Source of the DNA: Paenibacillus urinalis
GTDB lineage: Bacteria > Bacillota > Bacilli > Paenibacillales > Paenibacillaceae
Direction of reading: 5' to 3'
Assembly: GCF_028747985.1 (NCBI RefSeq)
Contig: NZ_CP118108.1
Span: 441,001-505,000, forward strand
Length of the DNA: 64,000 nucleotides
Part shown: in pieces, positions 52,688 through 62,666 of the stretch
How the letters are laid out: each line of letters opens with the position of its first letter
How positions within the stretch are numbered: position 1 is the stretch's first letter
Made by a program: the position numbers and the translations under genes
The notes under the pieces: generated by a model
Told to the model about the DNA's origin: nothing
Database searches by the model: none
What the model saw: the letters and a program-made list of their open reading frames with translations, nothing else

Positions 52688-53677
52688 ATGACGACTTCAA
52701 CAACGAAGAAACGACGCTGGACGATGGTTCTGTTAACGATGATGCTGTTGTCTGCCTTTGCACTTGCAGGCTGTGGGAACGGGGAAGAACCACAGGAAGA
52801 TCAGACGCAGACGACGCCGGATGGAGCAGAGAATCCTTCACAGGAGGAAACGCCAGATGTGTCGGAAGACGACAACACAGGTGAGGATGCACCTGCGGAT
52901 AACGATGCGAACGAGGACAGCGAAGATTCTAACGGCGGCGAAGATAACAAGGATGATAACGCTGAGGAGCCTTCAGAGGGTGCCGGACAGGATGACAGCA
53001 CAGGAAATGCAGAGGAAGACAGCATTATGGCGCTTCGGGCTGCAAGCTCCCTGCAAAGTACGGTGGAAGTCATTGGAGATAAGAATGTGGTTACGAACCC
53101 GGAAGCGATCACGGTCATCGTTAACAAAGAACGCAGTCTGCCTGATGGATACGAACCGACAGATCTTGTGGAGCCGGACGTTCCCTTCTCGTTCGACGAG
53201 CCTCACCAGAAACGGCATTTGCGCCAAGAGGCCGCTGATGCGCTGGAGGAGCTGTTTGCCGCAGCAGAAGAGGATAATATCGAGCTTCGTGCCGTATCCG
53301 GCTATCGCTCTTATGACCGTCAGGTTGCCGTATTCAACAGCAGTGTAGAGCGTAATGGCGAAGAATATGCGCTCCGTGTAAGCGCACAGCCAGGGAAGAG
53401 TGAGCATCAGACCGGATTGTCGATTGATGTATCCAGCCCAAGTGTAGGCAATGTATTGGAAGAAATCCTTGGCGACACCGAGGAAGGCAAATGGCTTGCA
53501 GAGCACGCGCCTGAATTTGGATTCATTATTCGTTATTTGGAAGGACGGGAAGAAACGACAGGGTATGTCTACGAGCCTTGGCACATCCGTTATGTAGGCA
53601 AAGAGCTGGCACCGGATATTGCTGCAAGCGGACTTACGCTGGAGGAGTACTTTGACGAAGCGAATATTAAGCTGTAA
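52688..53677 (+). CDS. VanY-type D-alanyl-D-alanine carboxypeptidase lipoprotein (M15)
   Basis: A 329-residue membrane-anchored peptidase. A lipobox LAGC sets the lipidated Cys at residue 29. Residues about 30-115 are a very acidic linker rich in Glu, Asp and Asn. The M15B domain has SGYRSYDRQVAVF, SEHQTGLSIDV (His and Asp zinc ligands) and YEPWHIRYVG (catalytic Glu and third His). It trims D-Ala from peptidoglycan stems. No van resistance genes are nearby, so a cell-wall housekeeping role is likely. Confidence 0.93.
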   Translation: MTTSTTKKRRWTMVLLTMMLLSAFALAGCGNGEEPQEDQTQTTPDGAENPSQEETPDVSEDDNTGEDAPADNDANEDSEDSNGGEDNKDDNAEEPSEGAGQDDSTGNAEEDSIMALRAASSLQSTVEVIGDKNVVTNPEAITVIVNKERSLPDGYEPTDLVEPDVPFSFDEPHQKRHLRQEAADALEELFAAAEEDNIELRAVSGYRSYDRQVAVFNSSVERNGEEYALRVSAQPGKSEHQTGLSIDVSSPSVGNVLEEILGDTEEGKWLAEHAPEFGFIIRYLEGREETTGYVYEPWHIRYVGKELAPDIAASGLTLEEYFDEANIKL

Positions 53678-53683
53678 TTAGAC

Positions 53684-53723
53684 AAGAAGCCGGAGATCCA
53701 CGAGGATCTCCGGCTTCTTTTTC
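53684..53723. terminator. Bidirectional terminator
   Basis: AAGAAGCCGGAGATCC pairs perfectly with GGATCTCCGGCTTCTT around a 4-base loop. It separates the carboxypeptidase and the convergent amine-oxidase-domain gene. Confidence 0.93.
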
Positions 53724-53742
53724 TTCTTGCGTCTGCTGTTAA

Positions 53743-54840
53743 TTATTCAGCTGGGAATGGCTTGATTGTCTCTGCCGTATCCGCTGAAGTGTCAGCTTCT
53801 GCCGGCTCTTCAGCAGACTCTTCATGAGACTGGCTGACGTCTACCGAATCAACAACGATCTTGATTGCATTGCCGATTGGAGGCAGACTGCGGGTCAGAA
53901 CACCATTGTGGAAGCCAATGACATAATCCTCGTCCGTAATGGATGCCGGATCAACCTTCTCGCCTTTGGTATTCACGACCTGAGTATCCTCATTAATCTG
54001 CAGTACGATTTCAGACTGAGGGTTTGCTGCAAGCATTCCGCTCTGGATGAGGAGGCTGCGGTCACCGTTATCTGTTACACGAATATCACCGATGGTCCCT
54101 TCAACGCTGTGAAGGTTCTCTTCAGCCTGATCTGTGACTGTGATCTTGTACACAGCAGATTGAGGCGGCATGCTGAGTGCCATTACGATGGAATGCTGTG
54201 CTTCCACTTGATCCCCGACTTTTAGATCGGTGATGTCCAGGCTGGTACCATCTGCTAGAAGGTATTCCGTGTCTTCCATTGCATTCAGGATTAAGCTCTC
54301 CGGGCCGACTCCGTTGATGTGGACTCTGGAATCATCAGCATAAGTAACAACACCAACCGATGTGGCAAATTCCTGTACTTCTTCCGTCGTAATCGTTACT
54401 GAGGCTCCTTCCGTCTTCACATTGGCATGCAGTACTTCACTTGCAAAGTTTAGCGGAACGTATTGTGTACCCTCTACAATGACAGGTGCTTGCCCAAGCT
54501 CCACGTACATGCGATTCACATTATATTGATCTTTACCTGTCGGTATGGCAGTCCATACATTGCCTTTTGTTAGTTCCGCTGTTTTGCTATCCTTCACCCA
54601 TGTGAGCTCCATTCCAAGCGCCTCTGCAAGGGAACGCACAGGAATCATTGGATGCTCGCCATCAGGCAGCATAAATCCTGCGTCAATGGCTTGGCCGTTG
54701 ACTGTAATACTCACCTTGCTCGCCGCTGTGCTGGAGACAGGTACGGGGGCGTCGGCGTTACCGTTAGCGTACACATATCCGCTGCTCAGGGCTGCGGTCA
54801 GTGCGAGTGCTGCTGCGCCGGTTTTCATTTTCTTGTTCAT
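53743..54840 (-). CDS. Secreted protein with copper amine oxidase-like N-terminal domain
   Basis: A 365-residue secreted protein with a signal peptide (residues 1-27, ending VYA). Residues about 43-150 form a Cu_amine_oxidN1-type stalk domain (VSITVNGQAIDAGFMLPDGEHPMIPVRSLAEALGMELTWV); this domain is very common in secreted Paenibacillus proteins and is non-catalytic. The rest, with several small beta units and an acidic C-terminus, is not recognised. The ATG at 54840 follows GAAGGAGAG; the ORF extends further upstream without a site. Confidence 0.85.
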   Translation of the reverse strand: MNKKMKTGAAALALTAALSSGYVYANGNADAPVPVSSTAASKVSITVNGQAIDAGFMLPDGEHPMIPVRSLAEALGMELTWVKDSKTAELTKGNVWTAIPTGKDQYNVNRMYVELGQAPVIVEGTQYVPLNFASEVLHANVKTEGASVTITTEEVQEFATSVGVVTYADDSRVHINGVGPESLILNAMEDTEYLLADGTSLDITDLKVGDQVEAQHSIVMALSMPPQSAVYKITVTDQAEENLHSVEGTIGDIRVTDNGDRSLLIQSGMLAANPQSEIVLQINEDTQVVNTKGEKVDPASITDEDYVIGFHNGVLTRSLPPIGNAIKIVVDSVDVSQSHEESAEEPAEADTSADTAETIKPFPAE

Positions 54841-55133
54841 AAGATCTTGATCTCTCCTTCGTCTTGATGTAAGTGTCAATTCAGCCGTAAGAACAACGCA
54901 ATAGCTTCGGAGGTTGATTACCATGAAGCGGCGCAATGGATTCAGCTGTTGACAAGTTATTAGACGAAGTCAATGTAATGAATGTTGCAATCTGTCCTAT
55001 ATTGGTGCTTAGCTCCCATTCCTGCATTCTTCCGTACATAGTCCATGGATGTTGCTTCCGCATGTTAATACAATTAGGGGATAAATGAAATTCATAACAC
55101 CCTGTTCCAAGATAGCGAGGAGAATAGAGACAG

Positions 55134-55868
55134 ATGAGAGAAGCCTTTAAGCAAGAAAAAATAGGAGGGAGGGACGTGCACATATATCTGCCTCCATCCT
55201 ATCGTTATAGCTATACACGTTTTCCTGTTGTTTACTTGCAGGATGGAATGACAATGGTACGGGATTGCTTGAATCTGCTTGAACACAAGCTTCGGATCGA
55301 GGAGCTGCCCGAGATCCTATTTGTGGGCATCGTACCTAATAATCGCAATGAGGACTATACCCCATGGCCTGCTCCGTCGTTAAATGGAAAGTCAGCGGAT
55401 TTTGGCGGCAGGGGGAAGGATTATATATCTTACATAGCGGACGTGCTGAAGCCATATATAGATCAGACCTACCGTACTCTTCCCGGTCCAGAGAATACAG
55501 CAATGATAGGCGCTTCTCTGGGCGGGATGATCTCGATTTATGCGGCATACCAGCGCCCGAATCTATTCGGAAGAATCGGGGCCATATCTGCCTCGATGTG
55601 GTACGAGGGGATGCTGGCCTTTATTCAAGATACAGAAGTGCCCTCTTCTGATCAGAAGCTGTATATGTCTGTAGGAAGCCTGGAAGGTGTATATAAAGAA
55701 AGTATCCAGCGAAATATGGTAGAGAATACACATGAAGCCTACAGAGCACTGATTGACAAGGGCTTTCCCGAGGATCGGCTAAAGTTCACGGTCGAAGAAG
55801 GCGGAACCCATGATGCTATGTTTTTTGCCAAGCACTTTCCTGAAGCGCTGAAATGGCTGTTCACATAG
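55134..55868 (+). CDS. Alpha/beta-hydrolase esterase (Fes/esterase D-like)
   Basis: A 244-residue hydrolase of the putative esterase family. FPVVYLQDGMTMVRD, the nucleophile elbow MIGASLGGMISIYAA (Ser) and the GGTHDAMFF His block are visible. Family members cleave acyl-glycerol, siderophore or small ester substrates. No secretion signal is present, so it is cytosolic. ATG 55134 has only a weak site (GGAGAATAGAGA) upstream. It converges on the secreted hydrolase gene. Confidence 0.85.
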   Translation: MREAFKQEKIGGRDVHIYLPPSYRYSYTRFPVVYLQDGMTMVRDCLNLLEHKLRIEELPEILFVGIVPNNRNEDYTPWPAPSLNGKSADFGGRGKDYISYIADVLKPYIDQTYRTLPGPENTAMIGASLGGMISIYAAYQRPNLFGRIGAISASMWYEGMLAFIQDTEVPSSDQKLYMSVGSLEGVYKESIQRNMVENTHEAYRALIDKGFPEDRLKFTVEEGGTHDAMFFAKHFPEALKWLFT

Positions 55869-55899
55869 CGGGCTCCGACTTCTTCTTATTTGATCTGAT

Positions 55900-58359
55900 T
55901 CACGGTCCCCATGTGACACTTAGATAAGGCATTTCATCGTACGCGCCTGCCCAGTAATATCCGGATGACATAATACGGCGGGGCTCGAAGCTGATCTCGC
56001 CGTCAGCGGCGGTCATGCTCTCAGACACCGCTTGAAAAAGTCCGTTCGCATCCGTAGCGGCGGTAACATACTTGCCTGCCATGCGTGTGAATCTGCCGCT
56101 GACCTTGGCAGGCACCGGTTCTCCGGTATTACGGTCGATGACGCTGAAGGAGACGGCAGCCTTGCCTCCGGTGAATTCGATGCTCATATCGCTGATGACC
56201 ATAGGCTTTAGGCTGGAAGAGCCAGTGGTTGCAGAACCCATGCTGCTCGGCGGACCTTCATTGCCCTGAATATCGACAGCTGTCACTTGATAGTAGTAGG
56301 TCGTATCTGGCAGCAGCCCTTTGTCTTTGAATGACAATCCTTTGGCTGTTCCTGCATACGTATCGGACCCGATATTAAATACGGGATCTGTACTGCGGTA
56401 AATCCGATAATCGTTGATGGCGGTATTATCCTGTGCCATCCCGTAAGTGAGGTCGATTCGCTGATGGTCAAAGGTTGCAGCCTGCAGCTGTCCGGCTGGA
56501 GCGGTTGGCGGCTCGCTGTCGGCAGGAGGTGCCCATTTATATCCATCAGGTCCCCACTCGCTAGGGAAATCAGTCAGTGAGGAATAGTGGTGCAGCGCAA
56601 CACCGCCGAAGGCAGGATCATTCGCAAAGGCAGTGTAGACCTTGGCCAGCTCCTGTTCCATATAGGTTCTTCCTTCTTCATGGAAGCTGATCGTCTCCGG
56701 GTCCCCACCATCGGCAATGTCTTTGGTTTCCACTCCGATAATGACCGATTTCGGCTTGCCGATTGCATTCGCATAAGCAGCCTCCCCAAGTGCATGATTG
56801 ATGATGCCGGCGCTTCCTTCCGCCTGATCACGATAATTCATGATCGAGATATAATCTGCTGTATCCTGAATGTGTTCCGACATCCATTTGGTTGCTCCAT
56901 TCCAAGGAATGTTGCTGGCATCCGCCGATGTATCGTACCATCTTGGGATCGCTGCTCCGACAGGGAAGGTGAGTCCGGAAGCGGCCTTGCGCTCCATAAG
57001 TGCGGCGAGCATATCAAGATACTGGACCTGGACAGACGGTTTGGCTGTCTTGAAATCAGGCAGGATGTAAGGCTCTGTATCGAGATTGATGCCATCAAAC
57101 TGCGCTTCGGAATCAGAAGCAATATTGTAATTCAGCACTTTTTCAAACTCCCGCACCGCCTGTGTACGGTATCTTGTGTAGGCTCCAAAATAAGGCGGCT
57201 TGGTTCCACCGGCAATCAGAGCTTCCACCCGAAATCCTGCTCCATGAGCCCATGTAATAAACTGCCGGACTTCACTGCGATAATTCTCCAGCATAGAGGC
57301 TCCATCATATTGGTCAACACCTAAGTACAGTGTCGTGATGGGGCGCTGATTAAAGGTCGTTGTATCAGATGCAAGCGAGGACAAGACAGGCCAGGAATTC
57401 GGATTCCTTACGAGATGATAGGAAGCGGTCTCCCATATCCATATCGCCCGATCCTGATCAGGGAGTGGAGAAGGCTCAGCCAGCAATTCCTCTGTGGAAG
57501 AGTCTGGTTCATAGACACTGTCTGTCACCGAGTCCGATTCATAGACACTGTCTACGACGGAATCAACTGAATCCATGGATTCGACGTCCAACTGTAATGA
57601 GATGTCATCTGCTGTTTCAGGATCTATTTCAATCCCCATATCATTCTCCATATCATTCACCGCATCGTTTAACTCCCCGGCACTTGAAATCTTCCTCGTG
57701 TCTGCGTATATCGTCGGGCTGTAGCCTGTATTCCTGTTCGCATCGGTCGCTCTTGCTTCCAGACTGTGAATCTTCTTCGCTTCCTTTCGTGTGTTCCAGG
57801 TATAGGTGTATCCGTCACGGCTGGATTTAAGCGGAATCCACTCCTTGCCATCAATGCGGAGCTCAACTGCTGTAATGGAGTTCTTGCTGTTAACCGCAAT
57901 ATTGACCCGCTCCTTAGCTTTTAGCATAGTGCGTTCGGCTGGACCTGTAATAAGAACCTCAGGGATGTGTGCTGCAGGGTTATCCACGACAAGTGACATG
58001 AAGGAGGACCATATCCCATATCGGGTTCCGGTATCCTTCGACTTCAAGACAACCTCAATGGGGCCATCCCACTGTGAAGTATCGAGGGAATAAGACCAAT
58101 CTCCGCTGTCGTTACCGTCTGGATCATCCATCTGCACATCGGTTACCATCTCACCATTCACAATCAGCTCCACTTCGTACACATCGGTATACGTACCATA
58201 GAACGGGGTCAAGCCTGGGGAAATCGTCTGTCCATCCTGATGCGAGTCAATCGTAATTCGGGCTGTGGCTGTAACAGAAGAAGGGGGGACATGAATTAAG
58301 AAGAGTACCAATACGAGGCTTAATAAACCACACGTTCGCAGAAATGAAAACATGATCAT
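55900..58359 (-). CDS. Large secreted multidomain protein, putative glycoside hydrolase with FnIII
   Basis: An 819-residue secreted protein. A signal peptide (about 1-30) is followed by Ig-like units (about 34-225), an acidic low-complexity linker with repeats of DSVYE(P/S)DS (about 265-295), and a TIM-barrel-like domain (about 300-590). In the barrel, DGINLDTEPYILPDF and WMSEHIQDTADYISIMNYRDQA resemble the active-site strands of glycoside hydrolases of the GH18/GH-like type. A fibronectin III domain (about 610-700) and a beta domain follow. The linker repeat is also seen in the DNA. The substrate is unknown. Confidence 0.78.
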   Translation of the reverse strand: MIMFSFLRTCGLLSLVLVLFLIHVPPSSVTATARITIDSHQDGQTISPGLTPFYGTYTDVYEVELIVNGEMVTDVQMDDPDGNDSGDWSYSLDTSQWDGPIEVVLKSKDTGTRYGIWSSFMSLVVDNPAAHIPEVLITGPAERTMLKAKERVNIAVNSKNSITAVELRIDGKEWIPLKSSRDGYTYTWNTRKEAKKIHSLEARATDANRNTGYSPTIYADTRKISSAGELNDAVNDMENDMGIEIDPETADDISLQLDVESMDSVDSVVDSVYESDSVTDSVYEPDSSTEELLAEPSPLPDQDRAIWIWETASYHLVRNPNSWPVLSSLASDTTTFNQRPITTLYLGVDQYDGASMLENYRSEVRQFITWAHGAGFRVEALIAGGTKPPYFGAYTRYRTQAVREFEKVLNYNIASDSEAQFDGINLDTEPYILPDFKTAKPSVQVQYLDMLAALMERKAASGLTFPVGAAIPRWYDTSADASNIPWNGATKWMSEHIQDTADYISIMNYRDQAEGSAGIINHALGEAAYANAIGKPKSVIIGVETKDIADGGDPETISFHEEGRTYMEQELAKVYTAFANDPAFGGVALHHYSSLTDFPSEWGPDGYKWAPPADSEPPTAPAGQLQAATFDHQRIDLTYGMAQDNTAINDYRIYRSTDPVFNIGSDTYAGTAKGLSFKDKGLLPDTTYYYQVTAVDIQGNEGPPSSMGSATTGSSSLKPMVISDMSIEFTGGKAAVSFSVIDRNTGEPVPAKVSGRFTRMAGKYVTAATDANGLFQAVSESMTAADGEISFEPRRIMSSGYYWAGAYDEMPYLSVTWGP

Positions 58360-58533
58360 CTCACATCCTTGTCAATATGATGTAAACATATTTGACGAGA
58401 AACGCTGCTGTGATCACTGCCGAGACCGATCTGCATAATTTGGTGTTAGCTTGAAGCGGTTACTTTTAAATATTACGAAAAAACGTTGAATAGAACTGTT
58501 GAAGGGTTCATGTCAGGTTATTTTTGCTTAAAT

Positions 58534-58575
58534 ACGAAAAGACCAAATTCGTTGATGCGAATTTGGTCTTTTCGT
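58534..58575. terminator. Perfect inverted repeat, probable terminator
   Basis: An 18-bp perfect stem (ACGAAAAGACCAAATTCG) around TTGATG. It lies just after the minus-strand 120-residue gene and likely ends its transcript. Confidence 0.75.
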
Positions 58576-58624
58576 AAGATGAAGCCTTCATTATGTGCCT
58601 CATTCCTTATAGACTTTACTTGTT

Positions 58625-58987
58625 TTACTTGTTCATCGGTGAATTCTCATAGCCTTTATTGTCATAGTCGGTATGTTCGAGCTTGTCCAAGATCCGTTCT
58701 TTACGGATCTCTGCGCGGGTGTCATCGGTTCCTGCGTCGTAGATGAACTGATACAGCTCTTTTAATTGACCTGTAAACTCATCGTTTGCATCATCGTGAT
58801 CCGCTGATTTGTAAGGCACAGGGGTCCGCTGCAACGTATATCTGTCCTCTTGATCCATGGCCTTGAGCATATCCTGAAGTATACTTAGCTGTTCTTCATC
58901 TAAGTGTACTTCATAATCACTCGATTCAGAGGAATCTTGATGAATCAACTTTTGAGTGATGGATACATAATAGGATTGTTTTCCCAT
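58625..58987 (-). CDS. Hypothetical protein, 120 residues
   Basis: An acidic, soluble, probably helical protein with an N-terminal YYVSITQKLIHQDSSESSDYEVHLDEEQ segment. The ATG follows GAGGAGGTG. No family is recognised. It stands alone between the helicase gene and the terminator at 58534. Confidence 0.7.
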   Translation of the reverse strand: MGKQSYYVSITQKLIHQDSSESSDYEVHLDEEQLSILQDMLKAMDQEDRYTLQRTPVPYKSADHDDANDEFTGQLKELYQFIYDAGTDDTRAEIRKERILDKLEHTDYDNKGYENSPMNK

Positions 58988-59100
58988 TGGAGCACCTCCT
59001 CTTAAGCTGCCTACGGCATACTCAAATTTAATTTATTCCATAAATTCGTGTAACGCAGTGCTTATGAGTTCTTACACGGTTTTCTCCATGAATGAATCAT

Positions 59101-61464
59101 TCATCTATAATGCTTGGGTATGGCAGGGACCTCGCGCATTGATTTCTCCATCGCCGACTTGCACAGAGGACAGGACGGTGGTTTGTTAGACGGCTTACTC
59201 GTACCTTGAGCGGGATGCTGTCTAATCCAGGCGGGACAGGAGCTGGAAGTGCAGGACCATACAGGCACCGTTTCCATCCGCTGATGTGAAGATCGATCAG
59301 AGCGGCTGTGCTCCTTCTCCTTGGATCGGGAATGGTCCTTTGTATAGGCTTTGCGCTCGCTCACAGGCCCTCGCTGTTCCTGCGAATCTTTAATGCCGAA
59401 CGCCTCCAGCAGAAATCTGGACACCGGGGCCGGCTTGCCGTGCTGACTTGCTGGTGATGTGATATACAGCTGCTTCTTGGCTCTTGTGACCGCAACATAG
59501 GCGAGTCTGCGCTCCTCTTCAAGCAGAGCCTCCTCGACCTCCGTGCTGGAAGCACCTGTATTCAGAGCTGCCTTTCGATCCTCGGGTGCTTCCTTCGTGA
59601 GCGCAGAGCTGTGCGGCAGGATCCCTTCACTTGCTCCAATTAAGTAGACGATAGGGAACTCAAGCCCTTTGGCCCGATGAATCGTCATGAGCTGTACGGC
59701 GTCGCTGTCGCTTGCTGCCTGAAGGCTTTCCATTTCCTTGTGCCGTCTTGTAAGCTCATCTGCAAAAGCCACAAAGCTCTCCACCGTTTCAAAACGCTTA
59801 ACTGCTGCTTCAAGCTCATCGAGTGTTTCAAGAATCGTCTCACGATAATGGGTATAGATGCTTGGATCTCCACTTTCCATATAGGAATCGTAGAATTGTC
59901 TTCTCATCTCCTGAATGGCGGCAAGCGGCGTCATAGACTTCAGCATCTTAATCAGCTTGATCCGTTCCTTCACGGCCTCCTGCTGAAACGGCTTCAGCTG
60001 TTCCCAACGGGTAAAATGGATCAATGGATACTTCTTCGGCTGCTGCTTCTCCTGCTGATCTAGATAGAGCAGACCCGCGTCCCTGGAAATGTAGAGAGGA
60101 CCCAGTGTGCTCGGTATAGCCTCAAAATTCCGCGGATTGAGAGACAACCTGAGATGATCCATCAGCGGCTTGACCAGGCTCTGATCGTAGAACACCGGTC
60201 CTGCACCGTGCTGTATGAACGGAACATCCTTCAGTACAAGCTGTTCAAAAATCGCGCGGCTGCTGCTCGCGGTTCGATGCAGAATGGCGATATCCTTATA
60301 AGAATGCTGTCCGTTCTCAATCTGCTCCTGCAGATGACCTACGATCCAGGAGGCTTCCTCTTCTACACCGGAAGGAGTTGCATACAAGGGCTGCGAGCCT
60401 TGCTTGCCGGCAGAAACAAGCCGTTTATATCTGCGTTTCTTATTATGCTTAATGATCTCGGTACCCAGCCCCAGGATGTGGGCGTCAGAGCGATAATTAA
60501 TGTCGAGCGTAATGACCGATGCGCCGGGGTACAGCTTGTCGAATTCCAGTATGACCTCCTGTTTAGCCCCGTTGAAGGTGTAGATCGTCTGGTCATCATC
60601 TCCTACGACCATCAAATTCCGATGCGCTGCGGCCAGCTTGCGTACAATTTCGTACTGTAATCCGTTCGTATCCTGAAATTCATCCACCATAATATATTGA
60701 AAGCGCTGCTGAAGCGGACGAAGGATGTGAGGGTCAGACAGCAGCCGGTTCGCATGAAGCAGGATGTCGTCAAAATCCATTTTGTGACGTTCCTTCTTCC
60801 ATGCTTCATAGCCGAGCAGTATTTGCTTTGTCTCCCGCTCCTCACGGCTTGCGTCCGGCAGCTCATCCGCGGTTTTGCCCTCCATTTTCCAGGCGGATAG
60901 GGAGGAGAGCAGGCTCTCAGGCTGAAAGGCATCACTAAGTCCGTGCTTGCGCTGAATCATCTTAATGATCGTATGCTGGGCTTTGGTATCGCCAAAAATA
61001 TCTTCGGTCATGCCATAGTGACGCAGCAGCATCAGCGCAAAGGAATGAAATGTCCGTGCTTGGACCGCACGGGCAGCTGCCGGACGAATACCGGGAATGG
61101 CCGCAATTCTTGATTTCATCTCGCCGGCTGCCTTGCTCGTAAACGTGACGAGCAGTATACTACCGGCCGGGACATTAGCGACCTGAATAAGATAGCCTGT
61201 CCGGGAAGTCAGCACCGTTGTCTTGCCGCAGCCTGCGCCAGCAAGTGTCAGGAGCGGCCCCTTGCCGTGTCGTACAGCCTTGATCTGTGGAGCATTCAGC
61301 AGGATACCTGCCTGCTCAAGCGACCTGAAGAAGTAAGCATCCTTCTCCCTGTCAGACACAAGCTCAATACTTGTCTGATCCGGAGCAGGCTTGGCTCGCG
61401 GTAATCTTGAATTTCCGGTAACACCTAGCGGACGCAGATGAAAAATGGGGTTCACACTATACAT
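59101..61464 (-). CDS. UvrD/PcrA-like superfamily 1 DNA helicase
   Basis: An ATP-dependent helicase of about 787 residues. LLTLAGAGCGKTTVLTSR (Walker A), a KSIRA-type FTSKAAGEMKSRI, VDEFQDTNGLQYEIV (Walker B), VGDDDQTIYTFNGA, LDINYRS, MTIHRAKGLEFPIVYLIG and YVAVTRAKKQLY are the SF1A motifs. A C-terminal zinc-ribbon-like end (WSCTSSSCPAWIR..PSCPLCKSAM) is unusual for UvrD/PcrA and may bind DNA. The start follows GAGGTG at 61464; an ATG six codons upstream is possible. It is not in an operon. Confidence 0.92.
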   Translation of the reverse strand: MYSVNPIFHLRPLGVTGNSRLPRAKPAPDQTSIELVSDREKDAYFFRSLEQAGILLNAPQIKAVRHGKGPLLTLAGAGCGKTTVLTSRTGYLIQVANVPAGSILLVTFTSKAAGEMKSRIAAIPGIRPAAARAVQARTFHSFALMLLRHYGMTEDIFGDTKAQHTIIKMIQRKHGLSDAFQPESLLSSLSAWKMEGKTADELPDASREERETKQILLGYEAWKKERHKMDFDDILLHANRLLSDPHILRPLQQRFQYIMVDEFQDTNGLQYEIVRKLAAAHRNLMVVGDDDQTIYTFNGAKQEVILEFDKLYPGASVITLDINYRSDAHILGLGTEIIKHNKKRRYKRLVSAGKQGSQPLYATPSGVEEEASWIVGHLQEQIENGQHSYKDIAILHRTASSSRAIFEQLVLKDVPFIQHGAGPVFYDQSLVKPLMDHLRLSLNPRNFEAIPSTLGPLYISRDAGLLYLDQQEKQQPKKYPLIHFTRWEQLKPFQQEAVKERIKLIKMLKSMTPLAAIQEMRRQFYDSYMESGDPSIYTHYRETILETLDELEAAVKRFETVESFVAFADELTRRHKEMESLQAASDSDAVQLMTIHRAKGLEFPIVYLIGASEGILPHSSALTKEAPEDRKAALNTGASSTEVEEALLEEERRLAYVAVTRAKKQLYITSPASQHGKPAPVSRFLLEAFGIKDSQEQRGPVSERKAYTKDHSRSKEKEHSRSDRSSHQRMETVPVWSCTSSSCPAWIRQHPAQGTSKPSNKPPSCPLCKSAMEKSMREVPAIPKHYR

Positions 61465-61866
61465 AAAAACCGTACACCTCATCTAATTTCAAAGTAAATC
61501 ATTGCCCTTTTCACAAGAGGGCTGTAAATTTGGTATGATAGAGTCACCTTAGCTACTGCAGCAGTGCTAGGGAGCATCATAGCACGATTATAATCATGCC
61601 TGAACCATCACAAAATGGAAGCAAATAAGTATAAACAAACCGCTCTCTATTATACCTAAATGAACAGAGTTCTGCGAAGCATCCGGTATAATTTAACGGC
61701 AGGTGAATCATTTTCATATCGTTTAGCCGCTTCAATCAAGGCTAACGAGTTATGAAATTGATTCAGGTTTTATCTTTTTGGGTCTTGGCTAAGTAATGAG
61801 TGAAGGCTTAGCTGTTAAGTGAATTAACTTTCAGCTTGTCATGGGAAAGAGGAGGAAGAACCTGAG
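61465..61866. other. Intergenic region with a candidate promoter
   Basis: About 400 bases. TTCACA (61510-61515) and an extended TGGTATGAT (TATGAT 61534-61539), 18 bases apart, form a plausible plus-strand promoter; a second TATAAT lies at 61687-61692. The remaining leader is long and AT-rich, and no known riboswitch was recognised. Confidence 0.4.
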
Positions 61867-62619
61867 ATGAATTTTTTACAGCGAATTAAAGACGGGGCAG
61901 GCCGTGCAACGGAGAAGGCACAGCATGCCGTGGAAATCAACAAACTAAACTCACAAATTGCGAATATCAAACACGAAATGTCGGTGAATTATACAGAAAT
62001 GGGCCGTATCTTCTATGAGGGTTACCGTGCTCAGGACATGTCGATCGCTGAACAGAAAATGATGGAGCTGTCAGAAGCATGTGACGAGCTGCAGGAAGAG
62101 ATCAATGAGCTTCGTGAGAAGATCGCAGTACTTAAGAATGAGCGGGTCTGTGTATGTGGACATGTATCTGATCTGGATGCGAATTTCTGTCCGAAATGCG
62201 GTCGTCCGTTAACGCCTGCGAATACGGAGACTTATACGAGTCCGGCCAAACCGGAAGCTGCAGCAGCGGAAGAGGTTGTAGCGGAAGAGGAGAAGGAGGA
62301 GCTCTTCCCTGATCTGTTGCTGGATGATGATGTGCTGCCACCGGATGAAGAGGACTACGATCTGAAGGATTTCCTCCCGGAAGAGAAGGAAGAGTTTGAC
62401 GCGGAGTGGGAACGCAGACGTCAAGAGGAACTGCAGCGGGAGCGAGAGAGACAGCAGGAGCTGGACGAGCGAATCCGTTACTGGAAAGAGAACAATGAGC
62501 ACGTGGAAGCACCTGTCAAAACAGAGGTGCCGAGAGATAGTGTCAAATGTCAAATTTGCGCCTCCGAGCTGCCAAAAGGATCGAAATGGTGTCCGCATTG
62601 TGGTGCAGAGCAGATCTAA
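61867..62619 (+). CDS. Zinc-ribbon protein with coiled coil
   Basis: A 250-residue protein. Residues about 20-90 form a coiled coil (AEQKMMELSEACDELQEEINEL). A zinc ribbon with CVCGHVSDLDANFCPKCGRP follows (about 94-117). After an acidic stretch (about 135-205) a second ribbon (CQICASELPKGSKWCPHCG) closes the protein. This two-ribbon design is found in several unassigned Bacillales proteins. The start follows AAAGAGGAGG. Role unknown. Confidence 0.78.
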   Translation: MNFLQRIKDGAGRATEKAQHAVEINKLNSQIANIKHEMSVNYTEMGRIFYEGYRAQDMSIAEQKMMELSEACDELQEEINELREKIAVLKNERVCVCGHVSDLDANFCPKCGRPLTPANTETYTSPAKPEAAAAEEVVAEEEKEELFPDLLLDDDVLPPDEEDYDLKDFLPEEKEEFDAEWERRRQEELQRERERQQELDERIRYWKENNEHVEAPVKTEVPRDSVKCQICASELPKGSKWCPHCGAEQI

Positions 62620-62666
62620 CTACAAGGTACGCATAGGTTCCTTAACAGCATGGGAGGACAGTGACG

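Noticed and set aside
52758..53348. A basic 196-residue reading inside the carboxypeptidase gene
   Set aside because: It is the +1 frame of the acidic linker region; the M15 motifs lie in the other frame.
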